A stretch of DNA of 64,000 nt, taken from the NCBI RefSeq assembly GCF_020360975.1, contig NW_025408667.1, positions 10,540,001 through 10,604,000 on the forward strand, written 5' to 3'. Source of the DNA: Hirsutella rhossiliensis. Lineage: Eukaryota; Ascomycota; Sordariomycetes; Hypocreales; Ophiocordycipitaceae. Below the pieces are notes generated by a model, which was not told the origin of the DNA, ran no database searches, and saw nothing but the letters and a program-made list of their open reading frames with translations. Each line of letters begins with the position of its first letter. The stretch's first letter is position 1. Position numbers and translations under genes: made by a program. Positions 48,843 through 59,784 of the stretch are shown in pieces.

Positions 48843-51800
48843 TCACGCCACCTCTTCATCACAACCCATCAGTTCCGAACCAAAGCTAACGACTTCGCCC
48901 ACAGTGATCGCTCGATGGGCCAGCCAATCCCGTAGGCACTGTATTTCCTCAATGATCTCAGGGCTTAAGCTGTGCCTCTGCGAGCTTACTGTCAACTTTG
49001 TGACACTGAAAGTCCGTTCAGGATCCACAGACATGGCAGGAATTGCCAGTATGTCAAGGGCAAACTTGCTCAGGCGTGGGTATTCTTCTTGGTGATCCCT
49101 CCACCATAGAATAGGGTTTAGGTTCTCTCGCCGGACTGGCGCCTGCCTCATATAAGCTCCAAGCTCATCGTCTTCCTCCATCCTGAACCGATCATGGCTC
49201 TGCATCCACTGATCGAATTGACTAGGCTCGTCTTGTTTCATCGCTTTTCCGATCAAGGTGCTCATTGCATCGGACCGCTCCTTAGGTGGATAGTGTTGTT
49301 CAAAGTATTTCCAGACACTGGTCTTAGCGTCCCGTAGCCACACCAGTTGCTCGCGGCTGGTCCAGTTCGCCTCAAGCCAGGACACGTTCCAGCGCGGGTG
49401 AAGAATGACAGCAGCCGTGTAAAGGGGGGATTGGCCAAGTAGGCTGTAATACTCGTCAAGCTTTGACCAACAGTTATTGATAGAAATTTGTATGCATCGT
49501 CGGTGATCATCGTCAAGGCGTTCAGCTTGCAAGAATGCACCAGTGTATTCGTCTCGGGTGTGCTCGGGCAAGTGTCTCTCGCGTCCGCCATCCCGACCAG
49601 CTCGTAGAGGACTGTGTCCCGCGAAACTGTTAGCAAGATAGACACGAGGTAAGCAATCGTGAATTGTGAAGCCGTACTCGTGGTTGCCGAGACTCTGGCG
49701 TTCCGTAGGCCCTCAGCATTAGCATCAGGCGGCGAGAACAGTAGCTTTTGCTCCTCGAAAAAGTTGAGCAAGTATTCCATTCCGATCATCACTTCCCACA
49801 AGGCGCCATAACGGCCTTCTTTAGCCCAACCCTGGCACCTCATGGTGATCTCATAGAGAGGTTTTAGTAGGCTCTGTATCTCCGCCAAGAGGAGCCAGTC
49901 CTGTGGTGAAAGATGATCCTCTACAGGCACACGTTGTCGGGGCTCTGTCGTCTTCGTTTCGAGATATGCGATGAAATGGTCAATTTGCTCTCGTTTGCGA
50001 ATGGCACGTTGGATCATCAGAAAGGTTGAATTCCATCTCGTTTCATTGTTCTGCATCAGTTCGAGGTCGATGGCAGCTCGCTCCTCCTCAAATAGCTGAG
50101 CATCATCTTCGTCGCGCCAGTTGCTGGCCAGGGACTTCATCAATTCTCGCCGTTGTTGGGAGGCCCTGATAAATCGGACGATATTGTGCAGCTTGCCCAC
50201 CGCTCCCCGTTTCCGCCAAAGTCGAAGCTCACGCTCTTCAACTTGGAAAACCGCTTCTGTGAAGGCTTCTCGCTGGAATGAGTCAGGATCTTCTCCCCAG
50301 AGGAACGCGCGAGCTGCAAGGTTGATGATATGTCCAAAGCATCGGGTTCGGTGGGCACTGATATCCTCCTTGGACACCGCAGGACGGAGTTGACGATAGA
50401 GGCTCGCCAAGCATGTGTCATTTGATGACACATTGTCGCAGACACCCGCGCCAATTCGATCTCGTATCCCATACTCGCCGAAGATGTCATATATTGTCGT
50501 TGCTTGGCTATCCCCGGAATGGCATCCCCACACACGGCGCAGGGCAAGAAGTCGCGATTGGACTTGGTAGGAGACGTCGAGATAGTTGTCGAGAAGAAGG
50601 TCCGAACGAGTTGAGGTCTCTAGGTCTCTCTAGGTAATACAGCTTGAAACCAGGTAAGAAGGGAGGTCTGCAGACTGTTATTTCTTCTTCCTAGACCACT
50701 GAGGGGTCCGGAGGATCTCCTATCCGAACGGGGACCTTTTGAGGAGTCCGGTATATCTCTTACTGGCTCGGGGACCTCAAGAGACTGATCTATCGACCTA
50801 ATAGCTTGGAAAGCTATTGATCGGGGAGATCGAGCTGAAAGTGCTGACGTAGATGACTTACGCGGCCTTCAGTAAGAGGCAAGGAGTGCCCTCTTCCTGA
50901 TAGAATGTATATTCTACCTGAACACGGGATATGAACATAGGGAAGGCACAGAGGGATATAAAAGGGGAGGGTTAGAAGGATACAGGGCAACCAAAAACAG
51001 AGAAATTAACACATGTATTTTGGCATACCATCTGATCTTATGATACTCGACCTTCGAAAAGTCCCTTTATCCACTTTTATGCCCACTTTTGCTCTCTCCT
51101 TCGCGAGAATAGTGAGCATGCAGACCAAGGAAGGCGTACCGATTTGGAGAAGTCCACATGTCAAAGCTGAAGCTAATCCTTGTGACTGCCTTCTCCAATT
51201 GCCTCGATATAGCGCCCTTCTTTGTCTCATACAGTTTCCGCATGGTACCGCGCACGGACTGCCGGCTCCATGGCACCTCCTTTGCCAACGACGCATCGTG
51301 GAGCTCAAGGATTCGTTGCAGGTACGGATTGGATGGCGCCGTGAAAGGCAGATTCGCAGTGACGATCCAACCGACTATCAGCTCCTTGGCTTTATTGACA
51401 TTGCATCTTGCGGTAGGTATCTCCAAACAGCGTCGTTTCGAGGGAGGGTGAATGTCTGCGCAAGGGGATTCTTCGTCCGCGTCACCCAACGGATGGACCG
51501 TTTCAGTGATCATATGGGATCTAGGTCTGGTAAGCGCTGCAAAAATACAGTGCGGGGCCAGTACGGAAGCCAAATACCTTCGCAGATGCTCAATTGGCGA
51601 CGTAGTGTTCGACGCGACGAACATCGAGCTCTTCCCGCGTTTATCACCTTTCGAACAAACCCAGTAGGTTTGTAACGTTTGCAAATCAGGACTGATCTCT
51701 GTGAGGAAGTAGCCGTGTGCTCGGATCCAGCTCCGCCGACCTTTGCGATTCTTGCTTGCAATATACTCCTCCGGTATATATCGCTTGCAGCCGATCTGGA

Positions 51801-51936
51801 CCGTCGGGAGGTCAGCGAGAGTCGCTCTCCCGGATTCAGCCTTGATGGATGCGGAGTCAAGCTGCTGCCTCAGAGGTTTGTGTCCGCCGCCGATCCCTAG
51901 GAGTGTTTCTAAAGACTGCTGTTGCCTTGCTGCCAT
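48843..51936 (-). pseudogene. hAT transposase, interrupted
   Basis: N-terminal piece 51936-51067: a BED-type region (SWIRAHGYF…YWVCSKGDKRGK, second Cys replaced by Gly) and the first RNase H-like motif (ISFSFDMWTSPNRYAFLGLHAHY). About 430 bp of other sequence then separates it from the piece that resumes near 50630 with LDVSYQVQSRLLALRRVWGCHSGD and runs to 49262 (VCDNVSSNDTC, CFGHIINLAARAFL, NNETRWNSTFLMIQRA). A frameshift near 49560 leads to the C-terminal dimerisation domain (48843-49571: NPILWWRDHQEEYPRLSKFALDILAIPAMSVDPERTFS). Frameshift, zinc-ligand loss and the insertion make it inactive. Confidence 0.85.
50640..51060. other. Insertion of unknown type inside the hAT transposase
   Basis: Non-coding DNA with a GGATATAAAAGGGG box near 50955 and repeated AGAGGATCTCC/GGGGACCT phrases, resembling an LTR. 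I could not define matching ends or a target duplication; it might include an intron. Confidence 0.35.
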
Positions 51937-52342
51937 GATGGCTCATTGGCGGATCGCGGATTGCGGACCACGGCTTCCACATAAGGTTACGAGCGGCCGA
52001 CCTGGGCTTCGATTCAGGGGCGACGCGTGTGACGCGTCTTGGCCATGTGGGAAACACACTACGTCTGGCGAACCCCTGCCTGTGAGGGGTCCTGGCATTG
52101 GTGCGATCCATTGGAAGCCACCATCAACCCGTATTTACCCTACAGCTTGGTCCGATCGGGCTGCGAATGCCTTCATTACGGCCCTCCTAGGGCCACTATA
52201 CGAAAAGCTCCTTAATATCTACTATTTCAAGTATATCAAGTTTGGGGAGAAATAAACTTACTTACTTGAAATAGATTGCGTGGTCAACTTACTTGACTTA
52301 CTTGATATACGTGACTTGATACTTGAATTGGGGTCAGCGCTG

Positions 52343-52350
52343 CTTCGCAA
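52343..52350. repeat. Target-site duplication of the hAT element, right
   Basis: CTTCGCAA, identical to 48416-48423. Confidence 0.95.
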
Positions 52351-52480
52351 GCTCTTGGAGCAGCATATGCCCCGAGGAGACATCTGGATTAAAGGCATCC
52401 GGTTCGAAGAACGGATGGATAATAACAGGATCGGTTTGCACAAGATGTTGACGCACAATCGCCTTGCGACCGTGCCTTGA
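52351..52480 (-). pseudogene. Unknown gene, 5' part, beyond the hAT element
   Basis: Minus-strand frame IHPFFEPDAFNPDVSSGHMLLQELAK. Removing the hAT and one CTTCGCAA leads straight into RTDELGMTLGAENKE of the 3' part. Coding similarity is lost to the right, at the Helitron edge near 52480. Confidence 0.55.
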
Positions 52481-52538
52481 GGAACGAGGAACGAGTGACG
52501 AAAGGTGCCTTGAGGAACGAAAGGCTTCTTCTTACCCT

Positions 52539-52595
52539 GCGAGACCACTCTTTGCCTTTCGGAACGAAAGGACTTTGCCTTTCGGAACGAAAGGA
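52539..52595 (+). repeat. Tandem palindromic repeat at the left Helitron edge
   Basis: TTGCCTTTCGGAACGAAAGGA occurs twice in a row; each unit can fold as CCTTTCG/CGAAAGG around 3 nt. Related arms (GCCTTGAGGAACGAAAGG) lie just left. A half-copy, CTTCGTTCCGAAAGGC, marks the matching edge of the right element at 57003-57018. Confidence 0.6.
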
Positions 52596-53087
52596 CTTAA
52601 GGGTTCCTCCCCGGGGAAAAAAAAATTCGCCATCAATTTCCCCCCGCCATTCCGGCCCCCTGATTGGTCGGCGCTTTTGAGCTCTTTTCATTCGTCGGCG
52701 TTCTCGCCCCCGATTGGCCATATGGCCATAACTTACCCCTTCCTACGTCCTTCCTCCCCCTCCTCCCCCCCTCTGCGTTTTGGGCCCTTTGAATCGTACT
52801 CCTGATTGGAGGCTCTTGTGCTTGGTCTTTTCGCGCTCTTTAAAGCCCCCCCTTCTATATTGGCCCGTCTTTGTCTAGATCTATGCCTTCCTATTCTACC
52901 CAGTGGTATATGTGTGTACGCTTGCCTTTTCTAGTCTAGCTGTTGTTGCCCTTGTTATCCCTACTTCTATCCTTCTTCTCATCTTCTTCTCGGTGATGAT
53001 GAAGTAAGACGCTTTGGTGGCGAGTTTGCTAAGATATGTCTTCCTCTCCCCTGAATAAATATCGTGATGGTCCTAATCCCGCCTACC

Positions 53088-55349
53088 TTAGCTGCGGAGT
53101 AGGCTACCTGCTTCCTGTGTTGTCTGCTTGCTTAGCTCCTCTAGCCGGGCCTGCGCCGCTGTCATTTCCCCGGGCACCCGGTTCCTATAAGGTCCCGCTC
53201 CCGCACCTCCGATACGAGCATGATGCCGTCGAGCGTCGGGCACCGCGAGAGCTGCACGTAGAGGCTGTACGGGTCGCACGGCGACGCCACCGCCCTGCCC
53301 TCGACCGTCGTCGTCCTCGCCCCGCAGCTCGAGCGCGACGCGCTCGATCGTCCCGCCCTGCACCTTGTAGTCGGTGCAGGCGAAGGCCGCGGCGCACGGC
53401 AGGCCGCGCCGGCCGACGTCGTTGCGCTGCCAGGGCCGCTTCCGCTGCGCCGTGATCTTGACGGTGATGGGCGTCAGCAGGATCGTCCCGGACGGCATCC
53501 CGACGAAGTGGAGGTCCCTGGTCGTCTCCGACGCCAGCACGATGCCCGCCGGCGGCCCGAAGTGCACCGTCAGCTCCGCCGAGACGCGGTGGCCGGGAAG
53601 GCCCGGTCGGGTATCACCGCCACCGCCGTGTTCCCGGCGCCGTTCACCACCTTCAGCCCTGGTGCGTGTTCTGGTTCACGACGACCGGCATGCCCGGCAC
53701 GAAGACGAAGACGGCCGGCACCGGCGTCGCGCTGTCGTCGCCCTGGCCGAGCATCAGCACCGCCTCCTCCTCCGTCGGCGTGCCGTCCTTCCACTTGTGC
53801 TCGGAGAGGAAGACGCGCGCCGCCGTCCGCTGCCGCGCCCGGAACGCGAGCGCCGCCTCGAGGTTGAGGTTCCAGCGGTTCCGGTTGAGCGGCGTGACCA
53901 CCGTCACGCCTGTCTCCCACGGGATCCGCCTGCCGGGCCGGTGGCACCTCGAGTTGAGCAGCTCGAGGTCCGACCGGTCCTGCTCGCCCTGCCGGATCCG
54001 CCCGAGCAGGCGCCGCAGCTCGGGGTCGCCGGCGGCCCGCATCTGCTCGTCGAGCATGGTGACCGTCGTGAACCGCCGCCAGAGCGCGTGCGCCTTGTCG
54101 TGCTGCCGCCGCTGCTCGGCCGTGAAGGCCCTGTCCTCGTCCCACGACACCGCCGCGCTCGGCAGCAGGATCGACCGCTCCTGCACCGGCCGGAACTGGT
54201 GGAAGTCGCCGCAGAAGATCACCACCGGGATGCCGCCGAAGTCCCGCGCCGACCCCCGCAGCCGGCAGAGCTGCTCGTTGGCGGCGTATAGCGTGCGCGC
54301 CCCGAGCATGCTGACCTCGTCGACCACCAGCACCTCCTTCTCCCGCCAGTCCATGCGCGACCGGCCGTCGACGAAGCGCTCGCCCGCGCCCGGCAGCCGC
54401 ACGCCGTCCACCCCCTTGGTCGCCCCTCCCGCCTGGCCGCCCTGGCCGACGGCGAGGCCGCAGGCCGAGTGGAGGGTGATGCCGTTGATCCGCGCTGCCG
54501 CCGTGCCCGACGTCGCTGTGACTAGCATCCGGCTCGACAGCTCCCTCCGGGCGAGCAGCTCGACGAGCGCCTCGATGACGCGCGACTTGCCGGTGCCGCC
54601 TCGCCGCCGATGAACAGGCAGAGCTGACCTTCCCCGTCTCCGTCGCCGCCTGCCTCATTGGCCTGCCGGACCTGGTCGAGCTGCCGGCAGACGATGAGGA
54701 GGGCGATCGACTGCTTCTCGTTCAGCGTCAGCTCCTTGGCCAGCTCCCGGCCGGCGGCGAGGAACGAGCTCGACGGGCCGAGCCGCACGCGCATCCCCGC
54801 CGCCGTGCCTACGTCTGGGTCGCCGTCGGCCGCCGTCACGTCCATGTCATCCTCGCCGAATCCCCCAGGGCCGCGCCGCGGTCCGCCCCGACTCCTGCCG
54901 CCGCCCCGCCGCCTTGGGAGCCCTGGATGCCCTGTATGGCCCGCTCCGCTCCCGCGCGGCGCTCCTCTGCTGCGACTTAATAGCCCGCACCTCCTCCTGC
55001 CGCGGCAGCGCCCCGAGAGCGCCGAGCCCGGTAGGTTTACTCGCCTCCCACGCCATCTCCTTAGCTCCTCCCGGCCCGCTTGCGGTAGCAGAGACTGCAT
55101 GTTGCGGTCGGTAGCGCGCTGGTGTTGTGGAACGCCCGGTAGAACCTCCGTACCGTCCTGACCTCCCTTTCGCGCGGCACCGGCGCGCACCACGCCCTCC
55201 TCGGCCAGCCTCTCGCCCGCCTCGAACTCCTCTTCGAGGCCCCGCAGCACGTCCGCCAGGTCTTCGGCCTGCATCTCCCTTGGCCTTGGCCTCCTCTGGT
55301 CGCCGCGGCTCCGTTTTGCCTCGGTCTGTCCGCTGGCGGCACTGCCCTT
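53088..55349 (-). pseudogene. Truncated Helitron protein with Pif1-like helicase, left copy
   Basis: N-terminus SGQTEAKRSRGDQRRPRPREMQAEDLADVLRGLEEEFEAGERL, then the deletion junction, then VNLPGSAL and the helicase. Walker A is split by a G3-to-G2 contraction near 54600 (the right copy reads GGEGGTGKS). Walker B VLVVDEVSML and FCGDFHQFRPV follow in 54528-53653, ending at a stop made by a C4-to-C3 contraction near 53660. The C-terminal helicase motif CTDYKVQGGTIERV lies at 53380-53330. It has no Rep domain, so it could not transpose alone. Confidence 0.75.
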
Positions 55350-55535
55350 TGTCACGGCCAGAACTAAGCCTTGACGGCTATCCTTGTATTGGCTCTATGG
55401 ACGAAGTTTCTAGCTTAAGGGGTCCAAGAGAAAGAAAGAAGAGAAGCCCCGTAGGCAGAGATTTATATACAGCCTTGGGGTGTGGTCCGTGCACGGGCAC
55501 GTGCACCCCGTTGTTAGTTCTGTCTCGTCGTTACA
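55350..55535. repeat. Solo LTR inside the left Helitron
   Basis: 186 bp, TGTCACGG…CGTTACA, with perfect 5-bp target duplications CCCTT (55345-55349 and 55536-55540). The right Helitron has a single uninterrupted CCCTT here (near 63287). A TTTATATACAG box lies inside. It interrupts the N-terminal coding sequence. Confidence 0.85.
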
Positions 55536-55540
55536 CCCTT

Positions 55541-57000
55541 CCTCTTCTGTCTCTCTCGACGTGGCGGGCCTCTCGTCATCCCATCTATACCCTATTAGAC
55601 GTCTCTATGCACACCCTTGGCCCTGTTTAGGATCCCTACCTGCGCGTCGGCCTTCTATTGCTTCGCCAGGCTCTGCGGCCTTAGCCATGTCCCCTGTGGC
55701 GCTCTCTATCGCGGCTACTGGCCGAGGCAGGATATCCCGAGGCGCCTGTTGACTTGCCGTGGGGCCTAGGGACGGCCCGGCCATGCTTGACGCGCGGCCG
55801 CCATGTCTTGCCTCGATTTCTTTGCCGACCGGGCTGCGCTCTTCTGTCTCTGTCGAGGGGCGGCGGGCCCATCGTCGTCTCATCTACATCACGTTAACCA
55901 CCTCTGTCCGTCGACCGACCCTGGGGCCTGCTTGGGAACTATACCGGCGAGTTGGCTTTTCATTTCTGCACTGGGCTGTGCGCCTCGGCGGCGTCCCCGA
56001 TGGCACCCCTGGCCCTCCCGGCCGGGGCTGTATCCTCTGAGGCCGTCTTTGACGTGCCGCCGGACCTGGGCTGGCCCGCCGCGCTCCACGGCTGTGTCGC
56101 CAGAGCCGCCCCGATGTCGGCCGCGGCTGGATATCCCGGAATAGCGGCTGCTGGCTTATGTCGATCTGCTGCCTTGGCCGCCCCGGCCTCCTTCCCGCCC
56201 GGCCGCGGCGCTTCGGCCGGAGCTTGGCGAGAAGGAAACCACCTCGCCTTCGCCGGCTTCTCTTTTCGCCTCCCGCCTCGTCTCCGGTGTCGACGGCGCC
56301 GTCTTCCCTTCCATCGCCCCTGGTCGCTTGTGCCTGGGGCGTCCTTCCGCCGTGGCCCTGGTCGTGCCTGCCTCCCCGCGCCGGTCCTCCTGATTCCTCG
56401 CCGGCCGGCCGCCCCGCCGCCTTCGCTTCGGCAGCACCAGCCCTGACGCCCTCTCATGCGCCCCCTGCCGGCCCTCCGTACCGGGCACCGGCGCCGCCGA
56501 GATCGGCCTGAACCTCATTGCTGTGTATGGTCCTCTGGCTGCCTCCCGTGCTGGGCCTACGCCGCTCTCCGCCCCGTGCTGCCATTCGATGCTGGCTGGC
56601 TTCATCGTAATGGGTGCTGCTCCCTCTATTGCGTCTGCTCTCTTGGCCTTACCTACTTACTATGCTACTACCTCCTTAGGCAAACATTCTTCATATATAT
56701 GCCGCTGACGTATAGCCCCCTCTCTTCGCCATGCTCCCGCGCGGCGCATAACATGTGCTTCTTAATCACATATCCATATTCCCTCTACCTCCCGACTTGG
56801 CATGTCCTTACGTATGCTACTTACCTACTATTATGCGCGCGCTAGCTGTCTATGGTCCCTACTGACTGACGCCTGCTGCACTACCCCGCGGCCGATATGG
56901 CCTCGGCTATTCCCTAGATGTAGGTCCTACCAATGGCTTCTCGTCCCTTATCTATTCCTTCTGCCTCTCTTATGTTTGCTCTTTTCTTTCCGGTCGTAAT
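55541..57000 (-). other. 5' non-coding region of the left Helitron
   Basis: GC-rich, with long antisense-type open frames that I regard as chance. 55541-56210 matches 63287-64000 closely. No protein family recognised. Beyond 56500 composition becomes less GC-rich and a microsatellite-like TACTTACTA tract appears near 56655. Confidence 0.55.
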
Positions 57001-57303
57001 CTTCGTTCCGAAAGGCTTATTGCGCAACCCGTGCGGGGTTGCCTTACCTGTTTTCCAAAAATTTCCAACCCACTTTCCGGCCCTCTGATTGGTCGGCGCT
57101 TTTTACCCCGTGTCCCTCATCTTCTCATTCGTCGCCGTTCTTACCTCTGATTCGTCGTAACTCGACCCCTCTTCCCGCTCTTTCTTCCTCTTTGCCCCTT
57201 TGAAGCCTCTTCCTGATTGGCCCCCTCTCTTGGCCATCTCTTGAAGACTCCTCTCATTGGTCTTCTTCGGGCCGGGCTGCCTCGGCCCTCCTCGCCCGCG
57301 TCC

Positions 57304-59406
57304 TCACCCGCGGAGTAGGCCGGCCGCCTCTCGCGTCGTCAGCCCGCTTAGCTCCTCCAGCCGTGCCTGCGCCGCTGTCATCTCCTTCGGCACCCGGTTC
57401 CTATGAAGTCCCGCTCCCGCACCTCCGACACGAGCGTGATGCCGTCGAGCGTCGGGCACCGCGAGCTGCACGTAGAGGCTGTACGGGTCGCACGGCGACG
57501 CCACCGCCCTGCCCTCGACCGTCGTCGTCCTCGCCCCGCAGCTCGAGCGCGACGCGCTCGATCGTCCCGCCCTGCACCTTGTAGTCGGTGCAGGCGAAGG
57601 CCGCCGCGCACGGCAGGCCCCGCCGGCTCACGTCGTTGCGCTGCCACGGCCGCTTCCGCTGCGCCGTGATCTTCACGCTGATGGGCGTCAGCAGGATCGT
57701 CCCGGCCGGCATCCCTACGAAGTGGAGGTCCCGGTCGTCTCCGACGCCAGCACGATGCCCGCCGGCGGCCCGAAGTGCAGCGTCAGCTCCGCCGACACCC
57801 GGTGGCCGGGAAGGCCCGGTCGGGGATCACGGCCACCGCCGTGTAGCCGGCCCCGTTCACCACCTTCAGCCCCTGGTGCGTGTTCTGGTTCACGACGACC
57901 GGCATGCCGGGCACGAAGACGAAGACGGCCGGCACCGGCGTCGCGCTGTCGTCGCCCTGGCCGAGCATCAGCACCGCCTCCTCCTCAGTCGGCTCGCCGT
58001 CCTTCCACTTGTGCTCGGAGAGGAAGACGCGCGCCGCCGTCCGCCGCAGCGCCCGGAACGCGAGCGCCGCCTCGAGGTTGAGGTTCCAGCGGTTGCGGTT
58101 GAGAGGCGTGACCACCGTCACGCCCGTCTCCCACGCGATCCGCCTGCCGGGCCGGTGGCACCTCGAGTTGAGCAGCTCGAGGTCCGACCGGTCCTGCTCG
58201 CCGCGGCGGATCCGCCCGAGCAGCCGCCGCAGCTCTGGGTCGCCGGCGGCCCGCATCTGCTCGTCGAGCATGACGACCGTTGTGAAGCGCCGCCACAGCG
58301 CGTGCGCCTCGTCGTGCTGCCGCCGCTGCTCGGCCGCGAACGCCCTGTCCTCGTCCCACGACACCGCCGCGCTCGGCAGCAGGATCGACCGCTCCTGCAC
58401 CGGCCGGAACTGGTGGAAGTCGCCGCAGAGGATCACTACCGGGATCCCGCCGAAGTCTCGCGCCGACCCCCGCAGCCGGCGGAGCTGCTCGTTGGCCGCG
58501 TGCAGCGTCCGCGCCCCGAGCATGCTGACCTCGTCGATTACGAGTACCTCCTTCTCCCGCCAGTCCATGCGCGACCGGCCGTCGACGAAGCGCTCGCCCG
58601 CGCCCGGCAGCCGCACCCGTCCAGCTCCTTGTCGCCCCTCCCGCCTGGCCGACCGTGAGGCCGCAGGCCGAGTGGAGGTGATGCCGTTGATCCGCGCCGC
58701 AGCCGTGCCCGACGTCGCCGTCACGAGCATCCGGCTCGAGAGCTCCCTCCGGGCGAGCAGCTCGACGAGCGCCTCTATGACGCGCGACTTGCCGGTGCCG
58801 CCCTCGCCGCCGACGAATAGGCAGAGCTGGCCTTCTCCGTCGCCGCCTGCCTCGTTGGCCTGCCGGATCTGGTCGAGCTGCCGGCATACGATGAGGAGGG
58901 CAATTGACTGCTTCTCGTTCAGCGTCAGTTCCTTGGCCAGCTCCCGGCCGGCGGCGAGGAACGAGCTCGACGGGCCGAGCCGCACGCGCATCCCCGCCGC
59001 CGTGCCTACGTCTGGGTCGCCGTCGGCCGCCGTCACGTCCATGTCGTCCTCGCCGAACCCCCCCATGACCCCGCGGAGGGCCGCGCCGCGTCCGCCCCGA
59101 CGCCTGCCGCCGCCCCGCCGCCTTGTGAGCCCTGGATGCCCTGTATGGCCCGCTCCGCTCCCGCGCGGCGCTCCTCTGCTGCGACTTAATAGCCCGCACC
59201 TCCTCCTGCCGCGGCAGCGCCGCCCCGAGCGCCGAGCCCGGTAGGTTGACTCGCCTCACGGGCCCATCCTCCGCTACCACCGTCGCCGCGAGCTCGGCGG
59301 CTGACTCGAGCCCGGGCTGCTGGAACCGGCAGAGCTGCTGCGTCATCCCTAGCAGCTCTGTCGACTGCGCCGTCACCTGCCCCGCGGCGGCTGCATTCCG
59401 GACCAC
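57304..59406 (-). CDS. Helitron Pif1-like helicase domain
   Basis: The main frame 59066-57783 (427 codons) starts GGFGEDDMDVTAADGDP. Walker A is GGEGGTGKS (residues 86-94), Walker B VLVIDEVSML (175-184), then ILCGDFHQFRPVQ, MLDEQMRAAGDPELRRLLGRIR and VVTPLNRNRWNLN. After a frameshift near 57790 the C-terminal part (57712-57401) carries CAAAFACTDYKVQGGTIERVALELRG, the conserved late Pif1 motif. The upstream 59406-59070 stretch links to the Rep part. Pif1-type helicases unwind DNA for rolling-circle transposition. One further frameshift lies near 58640 relative to the left copy. Confidence 0.85.
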
Positions 59407-59784
59407 GTCGATGAGCCGGGCCGTGTCGCCCGCCCCGCCGCCGCGGTACGCCCCCTCGCCGCCGCTCCCCGTGGCCCTACCTTCGTCTTCGGCCTGTGGC
59501 GCTGTCGACCTGTCTTCCTCGGCTGTCGCGGCCCACTGCTTGGCGTCGCGCTTCGCGTCCTCCGCTGACCGCCGGAGGAGCTGTACGTTGTCTACGAGCC
59601 GCGCGACCTCGGGAGAGCGACGATCGCGCCTGTGCCCAGATATCGTTGATGTCGCCGGCTCCTATGCTGACAAATGACTCCCATGGTATAAATAGGGCAG
59701 GTGCTGCACCGCCGCCCTGGGTGCCGTTAGCCGACCTAGCCTATATGTATCCTCAAGCTGCCTTTCCTATAGGCATTTCCTACC

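Larger units (their letters stand above)
48424..52342 (-). mobile_element. hAT transposon
   Basis: 3919 bp, bounded by terminal inverted repeats starting CAGCGCTGAC and continuing with related CAATTCAAGTA sequence. Subterminal regions on both sides are packed with AAGTAAGT/ACTTACTT and CAAGTA/TACTTG motifs, a likely transposase-binding array. Perfect 8-bp target duplications CTTCGCAA flank it. The transposase reads on the minus strand. Confidence 0.95.
52480..57000 (-). mobile_element. Helitron-related element, internal-deletion derivative
   Basis: Homologous along most of its length to the element starting near 57003 and in the same orientation. It keeps the extreme N-terminal coding segment (55349-55061) fused directly to the Pif1-like helicase region (55050-53088). 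The Rep domain and middle (59241-62990 in the right copy) are missing. The junction near 55045 has CCTC shared by both parents. Ends are approximate. The DNA is clearly more GC-rich than the rest of the window. Confidence 0.7.

Noticed and set aside
53374..54613. Plus-strand frames of about 305-315 codons in the left Helitron
   Set aside because: Same reason: antisense to recognisable Walker B and other helicase motifs.
55803..56845. Several long frames on both strands in the Helitron 5' region
   Set aside because: GC-rich low-complexity translations with frame-to-frame equivalence and no family resemblance.
57588..59244. Long plus-strand frames (356 and 454 codons) opposite the Helitron helicase
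   Set aside because: They are antisense shadows in GC-rich DNA where stops are rare. They show Arg/Pro/Ser-rich composition and no motifs, while the minus strand carries clear helicase motifs.
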